Below, one piece after another: positions 8,187 through 16,678 of a stretch of DNA of 64,000 bases (its first letter is position 1; every line of letters begins with the position of its first letter). Origin of the DNA: GCA-2737665 sp044344795 (GTDB taxonomy: Bacteria > Bacteroidota > Bacteroidia > Palsa-965); the NCBI GenBank assembly GCA_044344795.1, contig JBIJCF010000010.1, positions 16,157-80,156 of the forward strand, in the 5' to 3' direction. The notes beneath the pieces were generated by a model. The model was not told where the DNA came from and searched no databases. It saw nothing but the letters and a program-made list of their open reading frames with translations. Made by a program: the position numbers and the translations under genes.

Positions 8187-8780
8187 ATGAATAATTTTCG
8201 AATAGTGGTGATGTTGATGATGTGCTACTTGCCGGTGCAGGTATGGGCGCAGCGTGACACTATTCCAATTGATCTCAAGAAGGAAATTGTGATCAATAAC
8301 AAACGTTTCCGCGTTTATAATAATTGGATTTCAGGCGGTGCAGGTCCGGCGTATCATTCGGCAAATCCGCGCACGCAGCTGGCGGTTGGCGTGAATTACA
8401 ATTTTCACATTAAGCATTATTACTTCCGTTTGGGCGGACAAATTTCCGGGGATGATTTCGGTTTGTGGAACAACTATCAACTTCACGGCGGATGGATTCC
8501 TTATCGAAAGGAAACAGAAAATTACAATCTCGCTTTGATGGGCGGATTATCGTACAGCACAGGTTATAAGTTTTTATACGCGGGCGTTTATGAAACTACG
8601 CCATATAATGAAGTAGGCGGACTTTTAGAAATCCAATATATCCGAAAGTGGAAATATGATGTTGGGTTTGGTCCGGCTTTCTTTGCCGAGATTAACGGCC
8701 GTCAATCAATCGTTGGTGTACGTCTTGATATGTATTTCTCAGGCGCCTACCGTGGAGAGTCCAAGGGTAAACGACGTTGA
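8187..8780 (+). CDS. exported hypothetical protein, probably outer-membrane associated
   Basis: 197 residues from ATG 8187. The frame is open for 17 codons upstream, but those pass through the fumC terminator hairpin. A signal peptide (MNNFRIVVMLMMCYLPVQVWAQ) is followed by beta-rich sequence with many Tyr/Trp/Gly residues (NYNFHIKHYYFRLGGQISGD, YNLALMGGLSYSTGYKFLY) and a basic tail (RGESKGKRR). The pattern suits a small outer-membrane barrel. A near-consensus TATATTTA lies 6 nt before the ATG. Its stop directly abuts the stop of the convergent lipoprotein gene. No named family recognised. Confidence 0.62.
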   Translation: MNNFRIVVMLMMCYLPVQVWAQRDTIPIDLKKEIVINNKRFRVYNNWISGGAGPAYHSANPRTQLAVGVNYNFHIKHYYFRLGGQISGDDFGLWNNYQLHGGWIPYRKETENYNLALMGGLSYSTGYKFLYAGVYETTPYNEVGGLLEIQYIRKWKYDVGFGPAFFAEINGRQSIVGVRLDMYFSGAYRGESKGKRR

Positions 8781-9230
8781 TTATTTCATGCGATCATAGA
8801 AACGTAACGTAGAGCGCTTGTTGCCGTTTTCAATGTCGTATAAATGTTCTTTGGTGGCAATCAATTTCATCTCCATGTCCAATGCCACAACATTCGCAGA
8901 GTCTTTTTGTTCTTGGACCAATTCAGGGAAAATATCCTGTAACTGATATTGTCTTTTATCCGTGAATTGTGTCATGATCAGAATAGAGTCCTGAATAATT
9001 CTCCATTGCCCAACACCCACAAAATATTTCGTACCTGGACAAAAAGTCTTTTTTGCTTTGAACAACATAACGGAGTCTTCTCGAATCGTCAATGTGATTT
9101 CGTTATTCTCAATGATGTTGTGAATTTTCCACACACCGGTTGGATTTAACGCCACATTCTTTTCTGCTTCCTGTGTGTTAGAACAAGCTGCAAATACAAT
9201 GATCGTAACAATCGCTACTACTAGTCTCAT
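8781..9230 (-). CDS. predicted lipoprotein
   Basis: 149 residues. A lipoprotein signal peptide ends in the lipobox FAAC with the acylated Cys at 16. The mature part looks like a small beta-sandwich or lipocalin-like sensor (GVWKIHNIIENNEITLTIREDSVML, QWRIIQDSILIM), a style often seen in Bacteroidota lipocalin-like lipoproteins. Its ATG shares one base with the stop of the guanylyltransferase gene (TAATG), so translation is coupled and it belongs to the minus-strand operon coming from 11613. Function unknown. Confidence 0.68.
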   Translation of the reverse strand: MRLVVAIVTIIVFAACSNTQEAEKNVALNPTGVWKIHNIIENNEITLTIREDSVMLFKAKKTFCPGTKYFVGVGQWRIIQDSILIMTQFTDKRQYQLQDIFPELVQEQKDSANVVALDMEMKLIATKEHLYDIENGNKRSTLRFYDRMK

Positions 9231-10318
9231 TACACAAATTTTTCACCCTTTGAAATTTTTACATCGTTCACAAACGTGCGAATTTGTTGTTCATCTTGCA
9301 TTTTGCAAATCAGGAGAATGTTGTCGGATTCCACAACGATATAATCATCCAATCCTTCAATCACCACCAATTTATCTTTAGGCATGTGTACCACACAGTT
9401 CTTGGAGTCGTACATCATCACATGTTTACCAACAACAGCATTATTGTTTTCGTCATGTTTGATGTGTGTGTACAAAGATCCCCACGTTCCCAGATCCGAC
9501 CAACCGATGATAGAAGAACGCACCAATACATTGGTAGCTTTTTCCATGATCGCATAATCGATAGAAATGTTTTTACAACGGGTGTACGCATCACGCAAGA
9601 ATGCATCTTCTTCAGCAGTACCCCATTTTCCTTCACCTTCGTTAAAAATGGCAGCCATCTCCGGCATGTATTCGTCAAATGCTTTCCGAATGGCTTGAGC
9701 TGTCCACACAAATATTCCGGCATTCCACAAGAAATCACCACTTTGTAAAAAGAACTTCGCCATTTCCAAATCAGGTTTTTCCGTAAAAGTTTTCACCTTT
9801 TTCATCCGTGAATCTGAACTTTTCGGATTCATCTCCACAAACTGTATGTAACCGTAACCGGTATCGGGACGTGTGGGTTTAATGCCAATCGTAATCAGAT
9901 CTTGCGAGTCTTCAGCTTGCTTCATGCACGATTTGATCGCTTTCACATACGTGTCTTCCTTCATAATTAAATGATCGGAAGGTGCAACAACCATCGTCGC
10001 ATTCGGATTGATACTGTGAATTTTCCACGCTGCGTATGCTACACAAGGAGCTGTGTTTTTACGCGCAGGTTCACACAAAATATTTTCTTCCGGAAGTTCC
10101 GGTAATTGTTTCCGCACCAAAGTTTTGTAACTCTCGTTGGTGACCACGAAAATATTTTTTGCGGAACAAATTTTTAACGAACGATCGAAGGTGGATTGCA
10201 ATAACGTGCGTCCTATGCCGAGTACGTCGATAAATTGTTTCGGGTGTGCAGTGCGACTCATCGGCCAAAAGCGCGTTCCTACGCCGCCTGCCATAATCAC
10301 ACAATATCTGTTTTTCAT
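9230..10318 (-). CDS. manC: mannose-1-phosphate guanylyltransferase
   Basis: 362 residues. It makes GDP-mannose from GTP and mannose-1-phosphate, feeding mannose and fucose into surface polysaccharides. The nucleotidyltransferase signature GGVGTRFWPMSR (about 11-22) and the following PKQF are clear. Further family motifs are VVAPSDHLI (about 110-118) and PDTGYGYIQ (about 151-159), with NAGIFVW near the middle. At about 360 residues it is the stand-alone form without the fused isomerase cupin of ManC/AlgA enzymes. It lies 5 bp after the aminotransferase and overlaps the lipoprotein start by one base. Confidence 0.93.
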   Translation of the reverse strand: MKNRYCVIMAGGVGTRFWPMSRTAHPKQFIDVLGIGRTLLQSTFDRSLKICSAKNIFVVTNESYKTLVRKQLPELPEENILCEPARKNTAPCVAYAAWKIHSINPNATMVVAPSDHLIMKEDTYVKAIKSCMKQAEDSQDLITIGIKPTRPDTGYGYIQFVEMNPKSSDSRMKKVKTFTEKPDLEMAKFFLQSGDFLWNAGIFVWTAQAIRKAFDEYMPEMAAIFNEGEGKWGTAEEDAFLRDAYTRCKNISIDYAIMEKATNVLVRSSIIGWSDLGTWGSLYTHIKHDENNNAVVGKHVMMYDSKNCVVHMPKDKLVVIEGLDDYIVVESDNILLICKMQDEQQIRTFVNDVKISKGEKFV

Positions 10319-10323
10319 AATAA

Positions 10324-11613
10324 TTACGACAGTTTAGAAAGCGCGCTTTCAAGGTTGTTCATTAAGGCGTCTATTTCTTCCACTTTGCAAGTGCCCACTG
10401 ATAAACGATACCAGCTGGAATCGTCTGATGCGCCGAATGCATAAAACGGAACAACAGCCATTTTAGCTTCGTCCAAGATGTAGCGAGTTACATCTTTAGT
10501 AGTGCTTAACACTTTGCCGTCGGAAGTTTTTTTACCGTGTAACGCCAATTGAATAGTCAAATAAATAGCAGCCTGTGGTGCAATTGAATTTACTTCGTAC
10601 CCTTTCGCGCGCAGTTGCTGGAAGCCCGCATGAATTTTCGTCAAACGCTCATTAACTTCTGCGCGAATGTGATCGATGAAGCCGTCGTATTGATTCAGAT
10701 TTGATAAGTAGTTCGCAGTACCAACTTGTTCTGCTTTGGGAGCCCAAGCGCCCACATGCGATAAAATCGATTTCATTTTATCTACAATCGGTTTTGGTCC
10801 AATGGCCCACCCCACACGCACACCTGTTGCAGCCAATGACTTGGAAATACCATCTACAAAAATCGTGTAAGGACGCATTTCCGGACGAAGAGAAACCGGA
10901 TCGTAATGTTTGGTTTCGCCGAATGTCAATGCCCAATAAATCTGATCATACATCAGATACAACGGCTTTTGATCGGAACCGCGACGTTTGTTTTCTTCTA
11001 AAATGGCATCGCAAATTGCCAACAGACCTTCTTTTGAAAATACTGTTCCTGTTGGGTTTAATGGCGAACACAAAGCGACCAAACCAACTTCGGATAAATG
11101 AGGTTTTAATTCCTCAACTGTCGGCATGAAATTATTTTCAGGCGTTGTTTCAATGCAAATTTGATTTGAATAATCGCCTGTTGTTAAGTGTGTATAGTGA
11201 TTGTTGTTCCAGCTTGGAACCGGAAACAATACTTTTTCACCGGGATTTAAAACGGTTCTGTAAATCGCATAAATCACGGGGCGCGCACCGCCTGCAATCA
11301 GAATTTCTGATGCATCATATTTTAATCCTTGACGTTGTTCGATCAAATTGGAAACTGCTTTTCGCAATTCGAGCACACCATCAGCAGCAGGATAATTAGT
11401 TTCATCATTGGTATACGCATCCACGATAGCAGCTTTTAACTCCGCAGGAATAGGGAAAATCTTCGGATTAAAATCGCCGATTGTGAAGTTGTATATACGT
11501 TCACCGTTCTTGATCTTTTCGTTAATTTCTCCTGCCAGTTTAATGATCTCAGAACCAATTAATGATTCGGCCATTTCTGCTGCCTGTTGTGCTTTTCCCG
11601 TGATTGTACTCAT
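10324..11613 (-). CDS. class I/II pyridoxal-phosphate aminotransferase
   Basis: 429 residues from ATG 11613. A longer in-frame start would pass through the -7 element at 11644-11651. Fold-type I features include the SPLNPTGTVFS loop around the middle, YDQIYWALTF, and the PLP lysine in VDGISKSLAATGVRVGW. The arrangement is that of aspartate/aromatic-type aminotransferases transferring amino groups to 2-oxoglutarate. The amino donor cannot be named with confidence. It leads the operon aminotransferase-manC-lipoprotein (5-bp gap, then 1-bp overlap). Confidence 0.88.
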   Translation of the reverse strand: MSTITGKAQQAAEMAESLIGSEIIKLAGEINEKIKNGERIYNFTIGDFNPKIFPIPAELKAAIVDAYTNDETNYPAADGVLELRKAVSNLIEQRQGLKYDASEILIAGGARPVIYAIYRTVLNPGEKVLFPVPSWNNNHYTHLTTGDYSNQICIETTPENNFMPTVEELKPHLSEVGLVALCSPLNPTGTVFSKEGLLAICDAILEENKRRGSDQKPLYLMYDQIYWALTFGETKHYDPVSLRPEMRPYTIFVDGISKSLAATGVRVGWAIGPKPIVDKMKSILSHVGAWAPKAEQVGTANYLSNLNQYDGFIDHIRAEVNERLTKIHAGFQQLRAKGYEVNSIAPQAAIYLTIQLALHGKKTSDGKVLSTTKDVTRYILDEAKMAVVPFYAFGASDDSSWYRLSVGTCKVEEIDALMNNLESALSKLS

Positions 11614-11643
11614 AGTTGTGTGTTGTGTGTATGGAAGGGCTCG

Positions 11644-11651
11644 CAAAGGTA
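11644..11651 (-). promoter_or_regulatory. -7 promoter element TACCTTTG of the aminotransferase operon
   Basis: Perfect consensus on the minus strand, 30 nt before the ATG at 11613. It predicts a conventional leader of about 25 nt. Confidence 0.55.
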
Positions 11652-11733
11652 ATAAATTCAAACCCCGCAGGCCTATAAATCAGCTCTCAATACACGTTAA
11701 AAATGAGGTGGAAGTCGCCTAAATCGATACTTC

Positions 11734-12351
11734 TTATTCCGTATCTACCGGAATCACTTCAGCCAATGGCGAAAATAAGTAAACGTGCCCCGTGTTTTCT
11801 TTACACCGGTAGCGTTTGCGTATCCGTGGACCTTTGGTAAATAAACGTTCGTTGTATTCAAATTGTGCGCCCAATGGCAACGTTTCGAGATGCACTTCAT
11901 CGGAAGGTCGATCGTATTTTTTAAAGATGCGCATGAGGTTATCATCGGAACAGCTGGATGCTCCCGGATTACGCATGTAGGCAATTATTCCTTCACGCAC
12001 ATCATCCGGCCAGATGTCAATTCGAATCATAATCCGCATCAATTCCTTAAATGATTCTTTCCATTCTTCACCATGGGGCTTCACACGATTCCCATAGCGT
12101 TCAAACGTAATCAAATGGGCGATTTCGTGCACCAACGTTAAAAGAAACGCATACGGATTCAAATCGTGGTTGACGGTGATTTGATGATTCATTCCCGGTA
12201 GAGGAGGACGATAATCGCCGAATCGTGTTTGCCGGCTTCTTTTAATTTTCAATTTAAAATTGAAATCGTAAATCCACTGTGCAATAATAGGAACTGCCGG
12301 TTCAGGAATATACTTATTTAAGATGTTACTGTTCCTTTGAATTTGTTCCAT
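11734..12351 (-). CDS. SprT-like zinc metallopeptidase domain protein
   Basis: 205 residues. The zinc-binding HEIAH motif (about 77-81, in LVHEIAHLITFERYG) is followed by KPHGEEWKESF carrying the third His, as in SprT/Spartan domains that cut DNA-protein crosslinks or act as zinc-dependent proteases. No C-terminal zinc ribbon with four Cys is obvious; only scattered Cys occur (SSCSDD, RYRC). I chose ATG 12351 because the TTG four codons upstream is part of a perfect -7 element. It is read toward the aminotransferase, with 120 bp between. The name is by domain, the true substrate is unknown. Confidence 0.82.
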   Translation of the reverse strand: MEQIQRNSNILNKYIPEPAVPIIAQWIYDFNFKLKIKRSRQTRFGDYRPPLPGMNHQITVNHDLNPYAFLLTLVHEIAHLITFERYGNRVKPHGEEWKESFKELMRIMIRIDIWPDDVREGIIAYMRNPGASSCSDDNLMRIFKKYDRPSDEVHLETLPLGAQFEYNERLFTKGPRIRKRYRCKENTGHVYLFSPLAEVIPVDTE

Positions 12352-12360
12352 GATCAGCTG

Positions 12361-12368
12361 CAAAGGTA
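12361..12368 (-). promoter_or_regulatory. -7 promoter element TACCTTTG of the sprT-like gene
   Basis: Perfect consensus on the minus strand, 9 nt before ATG 12351, so the leader would be only a few bases. Its TTG is in frame with the gene and can be mistaken for a start. Confidence 0.55.
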
Positions 12369-12381
12369 ATGGTAACGCAGC

Positions 12382-14487
12382 TTACGACAGCAACTGGAAT
12401 ACTGCGAACGAACATATCCACGCGAGTAATCCCATTCCGATAAATTGTATGCCCGGCCACATCCAGCTTTTGGTTTCGCGTCGAACAACTGCAATTGTTG
12501 AAATACATTGCAATGCGATGGCATAAAAAATCATCAAAGAAATTCCTGTTGCAAAAGAGTACACGGGTAATCCGGTATCAGGATGTTTTTCGCGCTGCAT
12601 CACTTCACGAATAGGATCTGTGTTTTCTTCGTCTCCGGCGCCATAAATTGTGGCCATTGTTCCTACAAAAACTTCTCGCGCAGCAAGCGAAGTCAGCAGT
12701 GAAATGCCAATTTTCCAATCGTAGCCTAATGGCGCAATAATAGGCTCAATTGTTTTGCCGACGCGACCTGCGTATGATAATTCCAGTTGTTTCGCCTGAC
12801 GAATTTTAATTTCATGCGCTACACTATCATTGGGTTCTGGATGTTGATCCTGCAATAAAGTGATTTCTGCACCAACATGTTTAAACTCCTCGCCCGGTCC
12901 AAATCCCGCCAAAATCCACAACACGATGGAAACAGCAATAATTACTTTACCCGCATCCGTTAAGAAAACTTTTACTTTATCGTAGATAGTGTAGCATACA
13001 TTGCTCCATTGCGGAATTCGATACACAGGCAGTTCCAGAATAAACCAACTCTTTTCCGTTGATTTCATCAATTTACTCATGATGAATGCTGCACCAATTG
13101 CGATCACGAATCCAAACAAATACAAGCCCATCATAACCAGAGCTTGCAAGTTGAATACACCGCCAACATATGTGTCAGGAACGACTAAAGCAATGAGTAA
13201 GGTGTACACCGGCAAGCGTGCGCTGCAACTCATGAAAGGAATAATCATGATGGTGATAATGCGCTCCTTCCAGTTGCTGATGGTTCGTGTGCCCATGATG
13301 GCCGGAACTGCGCACGCCATTCCACTGATGAGAGGAATTACGGATCGTCCGTGCAAACCGAATTTGCGCATCACCTTATCCATAATAAAACTTACGCGCG
13401 CCATATAACCGGAATCTTCCAGCATGGCAATGAAGAAAAACAGCAGCGCAATTTGCGGGATAAATACCACAACACCGCTGAGTCCTGCAAGAATTCCGTT
13501 CGTGAGTAAATCGGTGAAAAATCCTGAAGGCAAATTGCTGATCAGTTGATCACGCATCCAGGCAAACGAATCTTCTATCCACATCATCGGGTATTCAGCC
13601 AAGAAAAATATGGTTTGAAATACAAGAAACAGCAAAACAAAAAAGATGATAAATCCACCAATCTTGTGTGTCAATAATCGGTCGAGTTGTCGTGTGCGCG
13701 CAGGAACGATTTGTTGTTTAAGTTGAATCGCATCCAGAATTGATGCGATGGTTCCATAACGTAATAATGTTTCTTCAGCTTGTAATGCCGATGAATTGAC
13801 GGAGTGAAAACGTGTGCTATCTTTTTTAACTTCCTGGTGCAACTTAACCAAACACTTGTATTCACTCCATTCTGCGTGCTCCGATTGCAGTTGCTTCCGT
13901 TCTTCGGGTGCTAAATTCGCAATGCTGATAAAGGGTAATTGCGGTGCAACAGGTTCTTGCACCAATAATTCCTGCAATTGCTGTAAGCCTGTTTTTTCAC
14001 GCGCGCTAACCGGCACAATAGGAATACCCAAACGACTTTGCAACACCGCATGGTTGATGTGAATGCCTTGTGCATCGGCTTCATCCATCATGTTCAATGC
14101 AAGAATAGATGGAACACCGAGATCAATAATTTGTCCGGCAAGAAATAGACTACGCTTCAGATTCGTCGCATCTGCTACAATGATCACTACATCCGGATGT
14201 GCTTCATTGTTTTCATCAATCAGAACGTTTGTAGCAACTTCTTCATCTAATGATTTCGCGTGTAAGCTGTATGTTCCGGGAAGATCAATGTAATCAGCAA
14301 CCACCGAGCCCATTGCATTGCGCAGTGTAACACGGGCCGTTTTTTTGTCAACCGTTACTCCGGGAAAGTTCCCCGTTTTTTGGTGTAAACCTGTAAGTGC
14401 GTTGAATAAAGTAGATTTTCCGCTATTCGGATTACCCACCAACGCAATTTTTCTGCTGTTCACTTTATCCTTCGCCACGTGCAGCAA
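12382..14487 (-). CDS. feoB: ferrous iron transporter FeoB
   Basis: 701 residues, typical for FeoB, which moves Fe2+ across the inner membrane. The N-terminal G domain has the P-loop GNPNSGKST (18-26), the switch region TGNFPGVTVD and DLPGTYSL. The membrane part contains the conserved Gate segments, including MLEDSGYMARVSF and SGMACAVPAIMGTRT. The start is uncertain: no ATG is near, and I used TTG 14487, which lies 2 nt after the feoA stop. A GTG at 14478 is the main alternative. Translation is probably coupled to feoA. No FeoC is seen. Confidence 0.95.
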   Translation of the reverse strand: MLHVAKDKVNSRKIALVGNPNSGKSTLFNALTGLHQKTGNFPGVTVDKKTARVTLRNAMGSVVADYIDLPGTYSLHAKSLDEEVATNVLIDENNEAHPDVVIIVADATNLKRSLFLAGQIIDLGVPSILALNMMDEADAQGIHINHAVLQSRLGIPIVPVSAREKTGLQQLQELLVQEPVAPQLPFISIANLAPEERKQLQSEHAEWSEYKCLVKLHQEVKKDSTRFHSVNSSALQAEETLLRYGTIASILDAIQLKQQIVPARTRQLDRLLTHKIGGFIIFFVLLFLVFQTIFFLAEYPMMWIEDSFAWMRDQLISNLPSGFFTDLLTNGILAGLSGVVVFIPQIALLFFFIAMLEDSGYMARVSFIMDKVMRKFGLHGRSVIPLISGMACAVPAIMGTRTISNWKERIITIMIIPFMSCSARLPVYTLLIALVVPDTYVGGVFNLQALVMMGLYLFGFVIAIGAAFIMSKLMKSTEKSWFILELPVYRIPQWSNVCYTIYDKVKVFLTDAGKVIIAVSIVLWILAGFGPGEEFKHVGAEITLLQDQHPEPNDSVAHEIKIRQAKQLELSYAGRVGKTIEPIIAPLGYDWKIGISLLTSLAAREVFVGTMATIYGAGDEENTDPIREVMQREKHPDTGLPVYSFATGISLMIFYAIALQCISTIAVVRRETKSWMWPGIQFIGMGLLAWICSFAVFQLLS

Positions 14488-14489
14488 TC

Positions 14490-14729
14490 TTAGCGTTGAG
14501 AACGAATAGTAACAGTAGCAGCTTCAGCTAGTCGCATACTTAAAATATATCCTGAAATATTGTACGCCACCGGATCGCCTAACGGAGAAAATTTCTCTAC
14601 TTGAATAGTTTCGCCGGGAGTACAACCCATTTCAAGAAGTTTTACCTGCAATTCAGGATCGGTAAACGAATCGATCACGGCACTTTCTCCTAAGCGCAAT
14701 TCATTCAAATGTCTCTTCATTTCGCCCAT
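14490..14729 (-). CDS. feoA: ferrous iron transport protein FeoA
   Basis: 79 residues, an SH3-like cytoplasmic domain that works with FeoB. The family core is visible: LRLGESAVIDSFTD, LEMGCTPGETIQVEKFSPLGDPVAYNISG and ILSMRLAEAATV. The -7 element TAACTTTG lies only 4 nt before this ATG. If translation instead starts at the second Met (14720) there would be a 13-nt spacing. It is the first gene of feoAB. Confidence 0.93.
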   Translation of the reverse strand: MGEMKRHLNELRLGESAVIDSFTDPELQVKLLEMGCTPGETIQVEKFSPLGDPVAYNISGYILSMRLAEAATVTIRSQR

Positions 14730-14733
14730 AGAA

Positions 14734-14741
14734 CAAAGTTA
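14734..14741 (-). promoter_or_regulatory. -7 promoter element TAACTTTG of feoAB
   Basis: Perfect consensus on the minus strand, 4 nt before the first feoA ATG. No Fur-box-like palindrome was recognised nearby. Confidence 0.55.
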
Positions 14742-14822
14742 CGTAAGGTTAACGTTGCAGATGGAAATCGTTAATACCTAATTCAGGGTATTTTGGGAGG
14801 TATTCCCGAGTTTGGAATTTCT

Positions 14823-14957
14823 TTAACGACGCTTCGGACTTCCTTTAAACGTTGGGCAATCACCACATTTGTTCTTCGGTTTAAAGATGAAACAACTTTC
14901 AACCGAGATGGCGAGCAGCATGCTTCCTAAGATAGTGATCATTAGTCCTTTTCTCAT
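14823..14957 (-). CDS. 44-residue small lipoprotein candidate
   Basis: A complete small reading frame fills the otherwise empty 334-bp gap between feoA and mlaE. It begins MRKGLM, has a hydrophobic stretch (ITILGSMLLAIS), a lipoprotein-like SVESC at 18-22, and a basic tail containing KNKCGDCPTFKGSPKRR. The Cys-Gly-Asp-Cys-Pro pair resembles very small Bacteroidota lipoproteins with a C-terminal Cys-Pro motif, a comparison made from memory. The lipobox is imperfect (Glu-Ser before Cys). The minus strand reads toward feoA, 93 bp away. No promoter of consensus quality was found. Confidence 0.5.
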   Translation of the reverse strand: MRKGLMITILGSMLLAISVESCFIFKPKNKCGDCPTFKGSPKRR

Positions 14958-15063
14958 GAAAGTAAATATACTGCAACGACGCATAGCGTGCAAGTCTTAC
15001 TAATAGTAACGGTTAACGGACAAATATCGTATATGCCGTAATAATTAGTAATTTTACTCCTTC

Positions 15064-15813
15064 ATGAATCCCATAGCCATCATTGCACATATCGGTCAGT
15101 ATTTTTTACTGTTGGGTCGTGTTTTCCGTAAGCCCGAAAAGAGCAATGTGTTCTGGCAGCGTTTTTTTCACGAGGTAAATGCTATAGGAATTGGTTCCTT
15201 GGGAATTGTTGCAATCATTTCCATTTTCATGGGTGCCGTTATCACGATACAGGCGGCTTTTGGTTTTGAAAGTCCTTGGATTCCACTATACGCCGTTGGT
15301 TTAGCAGCACGTGACTCTATCATCCTCGAATTTTCTCCTACAATCGTAAGTCTTATTCTTGCCGGTAAAGTAGGATCCAGTATCGCCTCAGAATTAGGCA
15401 ACATGCGTGTTTCGGAACAGATTGATGCTATTGATGTGATGGGCGTTAATTCCGCCTCATATTTGATCCTTCCAAAAATTGCCGCATCCGTTTTCATTTT
15501 CCCGTTTGTAGTAACGATCAGTATGTTCTTGGGTCATATTGGTGGATTTGTGCTTGGAGTTGCTGCGGGTGTTGTAACGCCGTATGAATTTATTTACGGT
15601 ATTCAGTACGAGTTTCGTCCTTACAATGTCGTATACGCGTTAATTAAAACATTGTTTTTCGGATTTATCATTCCATCTGTTTCAGCGTATCACGGTTATT
15701 ACACCAAAGGCGGTTCGCTGGAGGTGGGTCAATCCAGTACTCGCGCTGTTGTGTATAGCATTATCGTATTGCTCTTGTTCAATTTTCTTCTCACTCAATT
15801 GTTGTTGGCATGA
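15064..15813 (+). CDS. mlaE: MlaE-family lipid-transport ABC permease
   Basis: 249 residues, the usual MlaE length. It is the integral membrane part of an ABC system moving phospholipids between inner and outer membranes. It has the family's membrane segments and conserved cores IFMGAVITIQAAFGFES, LAGKVGSSIASELGNMRVSEQIDAIDVMG and ISMFLGHIGGF. The last 4 bases (ATGA) overlap the ATPase gene. The system normally also needs an MCE-domain MlaD protein, which is not encoded in this window. Confidence 0.92.
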   Translation: MNPIAIIAHIGQYFLLLGRVFRKPEKSNVFWQRFFHEVNAIGIGSLGIVAIISIFMGAVITIQAAFGFESPWIPLYAVGLAARDSIILEFSPTIVSLILAGKVGSSIASELGNMRVSEQIDAIDVMGVNSASYLILPKIAASVFIFPFVVTISMFLGHIGGFVLGVAAGVVTPYEFIYGIQYEFRPYNVVYALIKTLFFGFIIPSVSAYHGYYTKGGSLEVGQSSTRAVVYSIIVLLLFNFLLTQLLLA

Positions 15814-16595
15814 TCGAGGTTCGCGGACTTAGCAAAGCGTTTGGAGAAAAGGTGGTGTTGAAGGATTTCAATTTCACTTTCGAACAGGGGAAATCTAATT
15901 TGATCATCGGTGAATCAGGTACCGGGAAATCGGTTTTAATTAAATGCATGGTTGGTCTGATTCATCCGGAGGAAGGCCAGGTGTTGTATCATGGAAAGGA
16001 TTTTCTCACCATGAGCTACGAAGAACAGAAAGATGTGCGAAAGCAGATTGGCATGCTTTTTCAAGGCTCTGCACTATTCGATTCGATGACTGTAGAAGAT
16101 AACATCATGTTTCCTTTAACCATGTTTACTAACATGACCAAAGGAGAAAAGGAAGCACGGATGCAGTTTTGTTTAGATCGAGTGAATTTGCCGCAAGCTG
16201 CGAAGTTATATCCTGCGGAGTTGTCAGGAGGTATGAAAAAGCGTGTTGCGATTGCACGGGCAATTGCCGTGAAGCCTCGTTACTTATTCTGCGATGAACC
16301 GAATTCGGGATTAGATCCGAAGACATCAATTCTTATTGACGAATTGATCAAAGAAATTACATTGGAATACGACATGACTACTTTAGTTATTACGCACGAT
16401 ATGAACTCGGTGCTGGAGATCGGCGACAAGATTGCCTTCTTGCATAAAGGGCAAAAAGAGTGGGAAGGGACACGGAAAGAAATATTGTATGCAGAGAATG
16501 AAATACTTTCCAAGTTTGTTTACGCCACGAAATTTCTACAACACTTCCGATCTAAGTTACAAGCTGAAAAGGATAGCCTGACGAAAGGCGATTAG
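15810..16595 (+). CDS. mlaF: MlaF-type ABC ATPase of the lipid-transport system
   Basis: 261 residues. It has Walker A GESGTGKS (about 34-41), the Q-loop in GMLFQGSALFDS, signature LSGGMKKRVAIARA and Walker B YLFCDEP followed by NSGLDP. The phrase FQGSALFDSMTVEDN is characteristic of MlaF/Ttg2A ATPases. The start overlaps mlaE by 4 bases, which implies coupled translation. The gene ends 33 bp before a hairpin that faces the opposite strand. Confidence 0.92.
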   Translation: MIEVRGLSKAFGEKVVLKDFNFTFEQGKSNLIIGESGTGKSVLIKCMVGLIHPEEGQVLYHGKDFLTMSYEEQKDVRKQIGMLFQGSALFDSMTVEDNIMFPLTMFTNMTKGEKEARMQFCLDRVNLPQAAKLYPAELSGGMKKRVAIARAIAVKPRYLFCDEPNSGLDPKTSILIDELIKEITLEYDMTTLVITHDMNSVLEIGDKIAFLHKGQKEWEGTRKEILYAENEILSKFVYATKFLQHFRSKLQAEKDSLTKGD

Positions 16596-16628
16596 CATCA
16601 ATTACACGTTCCGTTTTTATTAAATAAA

Positions 16629-16658
16629 AAACGTCCGAAGGTTTCCCTCCGGACGTTT
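16629..16658 (-). terminator. intrinsic terminator of the 398-residue T9SS cargo gene
   Basis: 9-bp stem AAACGTCCG / CGGACGTTT. On the minus strand it is followed by TTTTTATTTA, so it mainly ends the minus-strand gene. It may also stop mlaF. Confidence 0.75.
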
Positions 16659-16678
16659 CTGTATTATTGAAATATAGA

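Noticed and set aside
9284..9748. 154-codon open frame on the plus strand inside manC
   Set aside because: Lies wholly antisense to a well-supported enzyme gene, has no promoter, domain or signal peptide, and its composition is that of a reversed coding sequence.
10701..11129. 142-codon open frame antisense to the aminotransferase
   Set aside because: Shadow of the real gene; no recognisable family and no start signal.
15168..15497. 109-codon minus-strand frame inside mlaE
   Set aside because: Antisense frame of a membrane protein, which commonly stays open; nothing supports expression.
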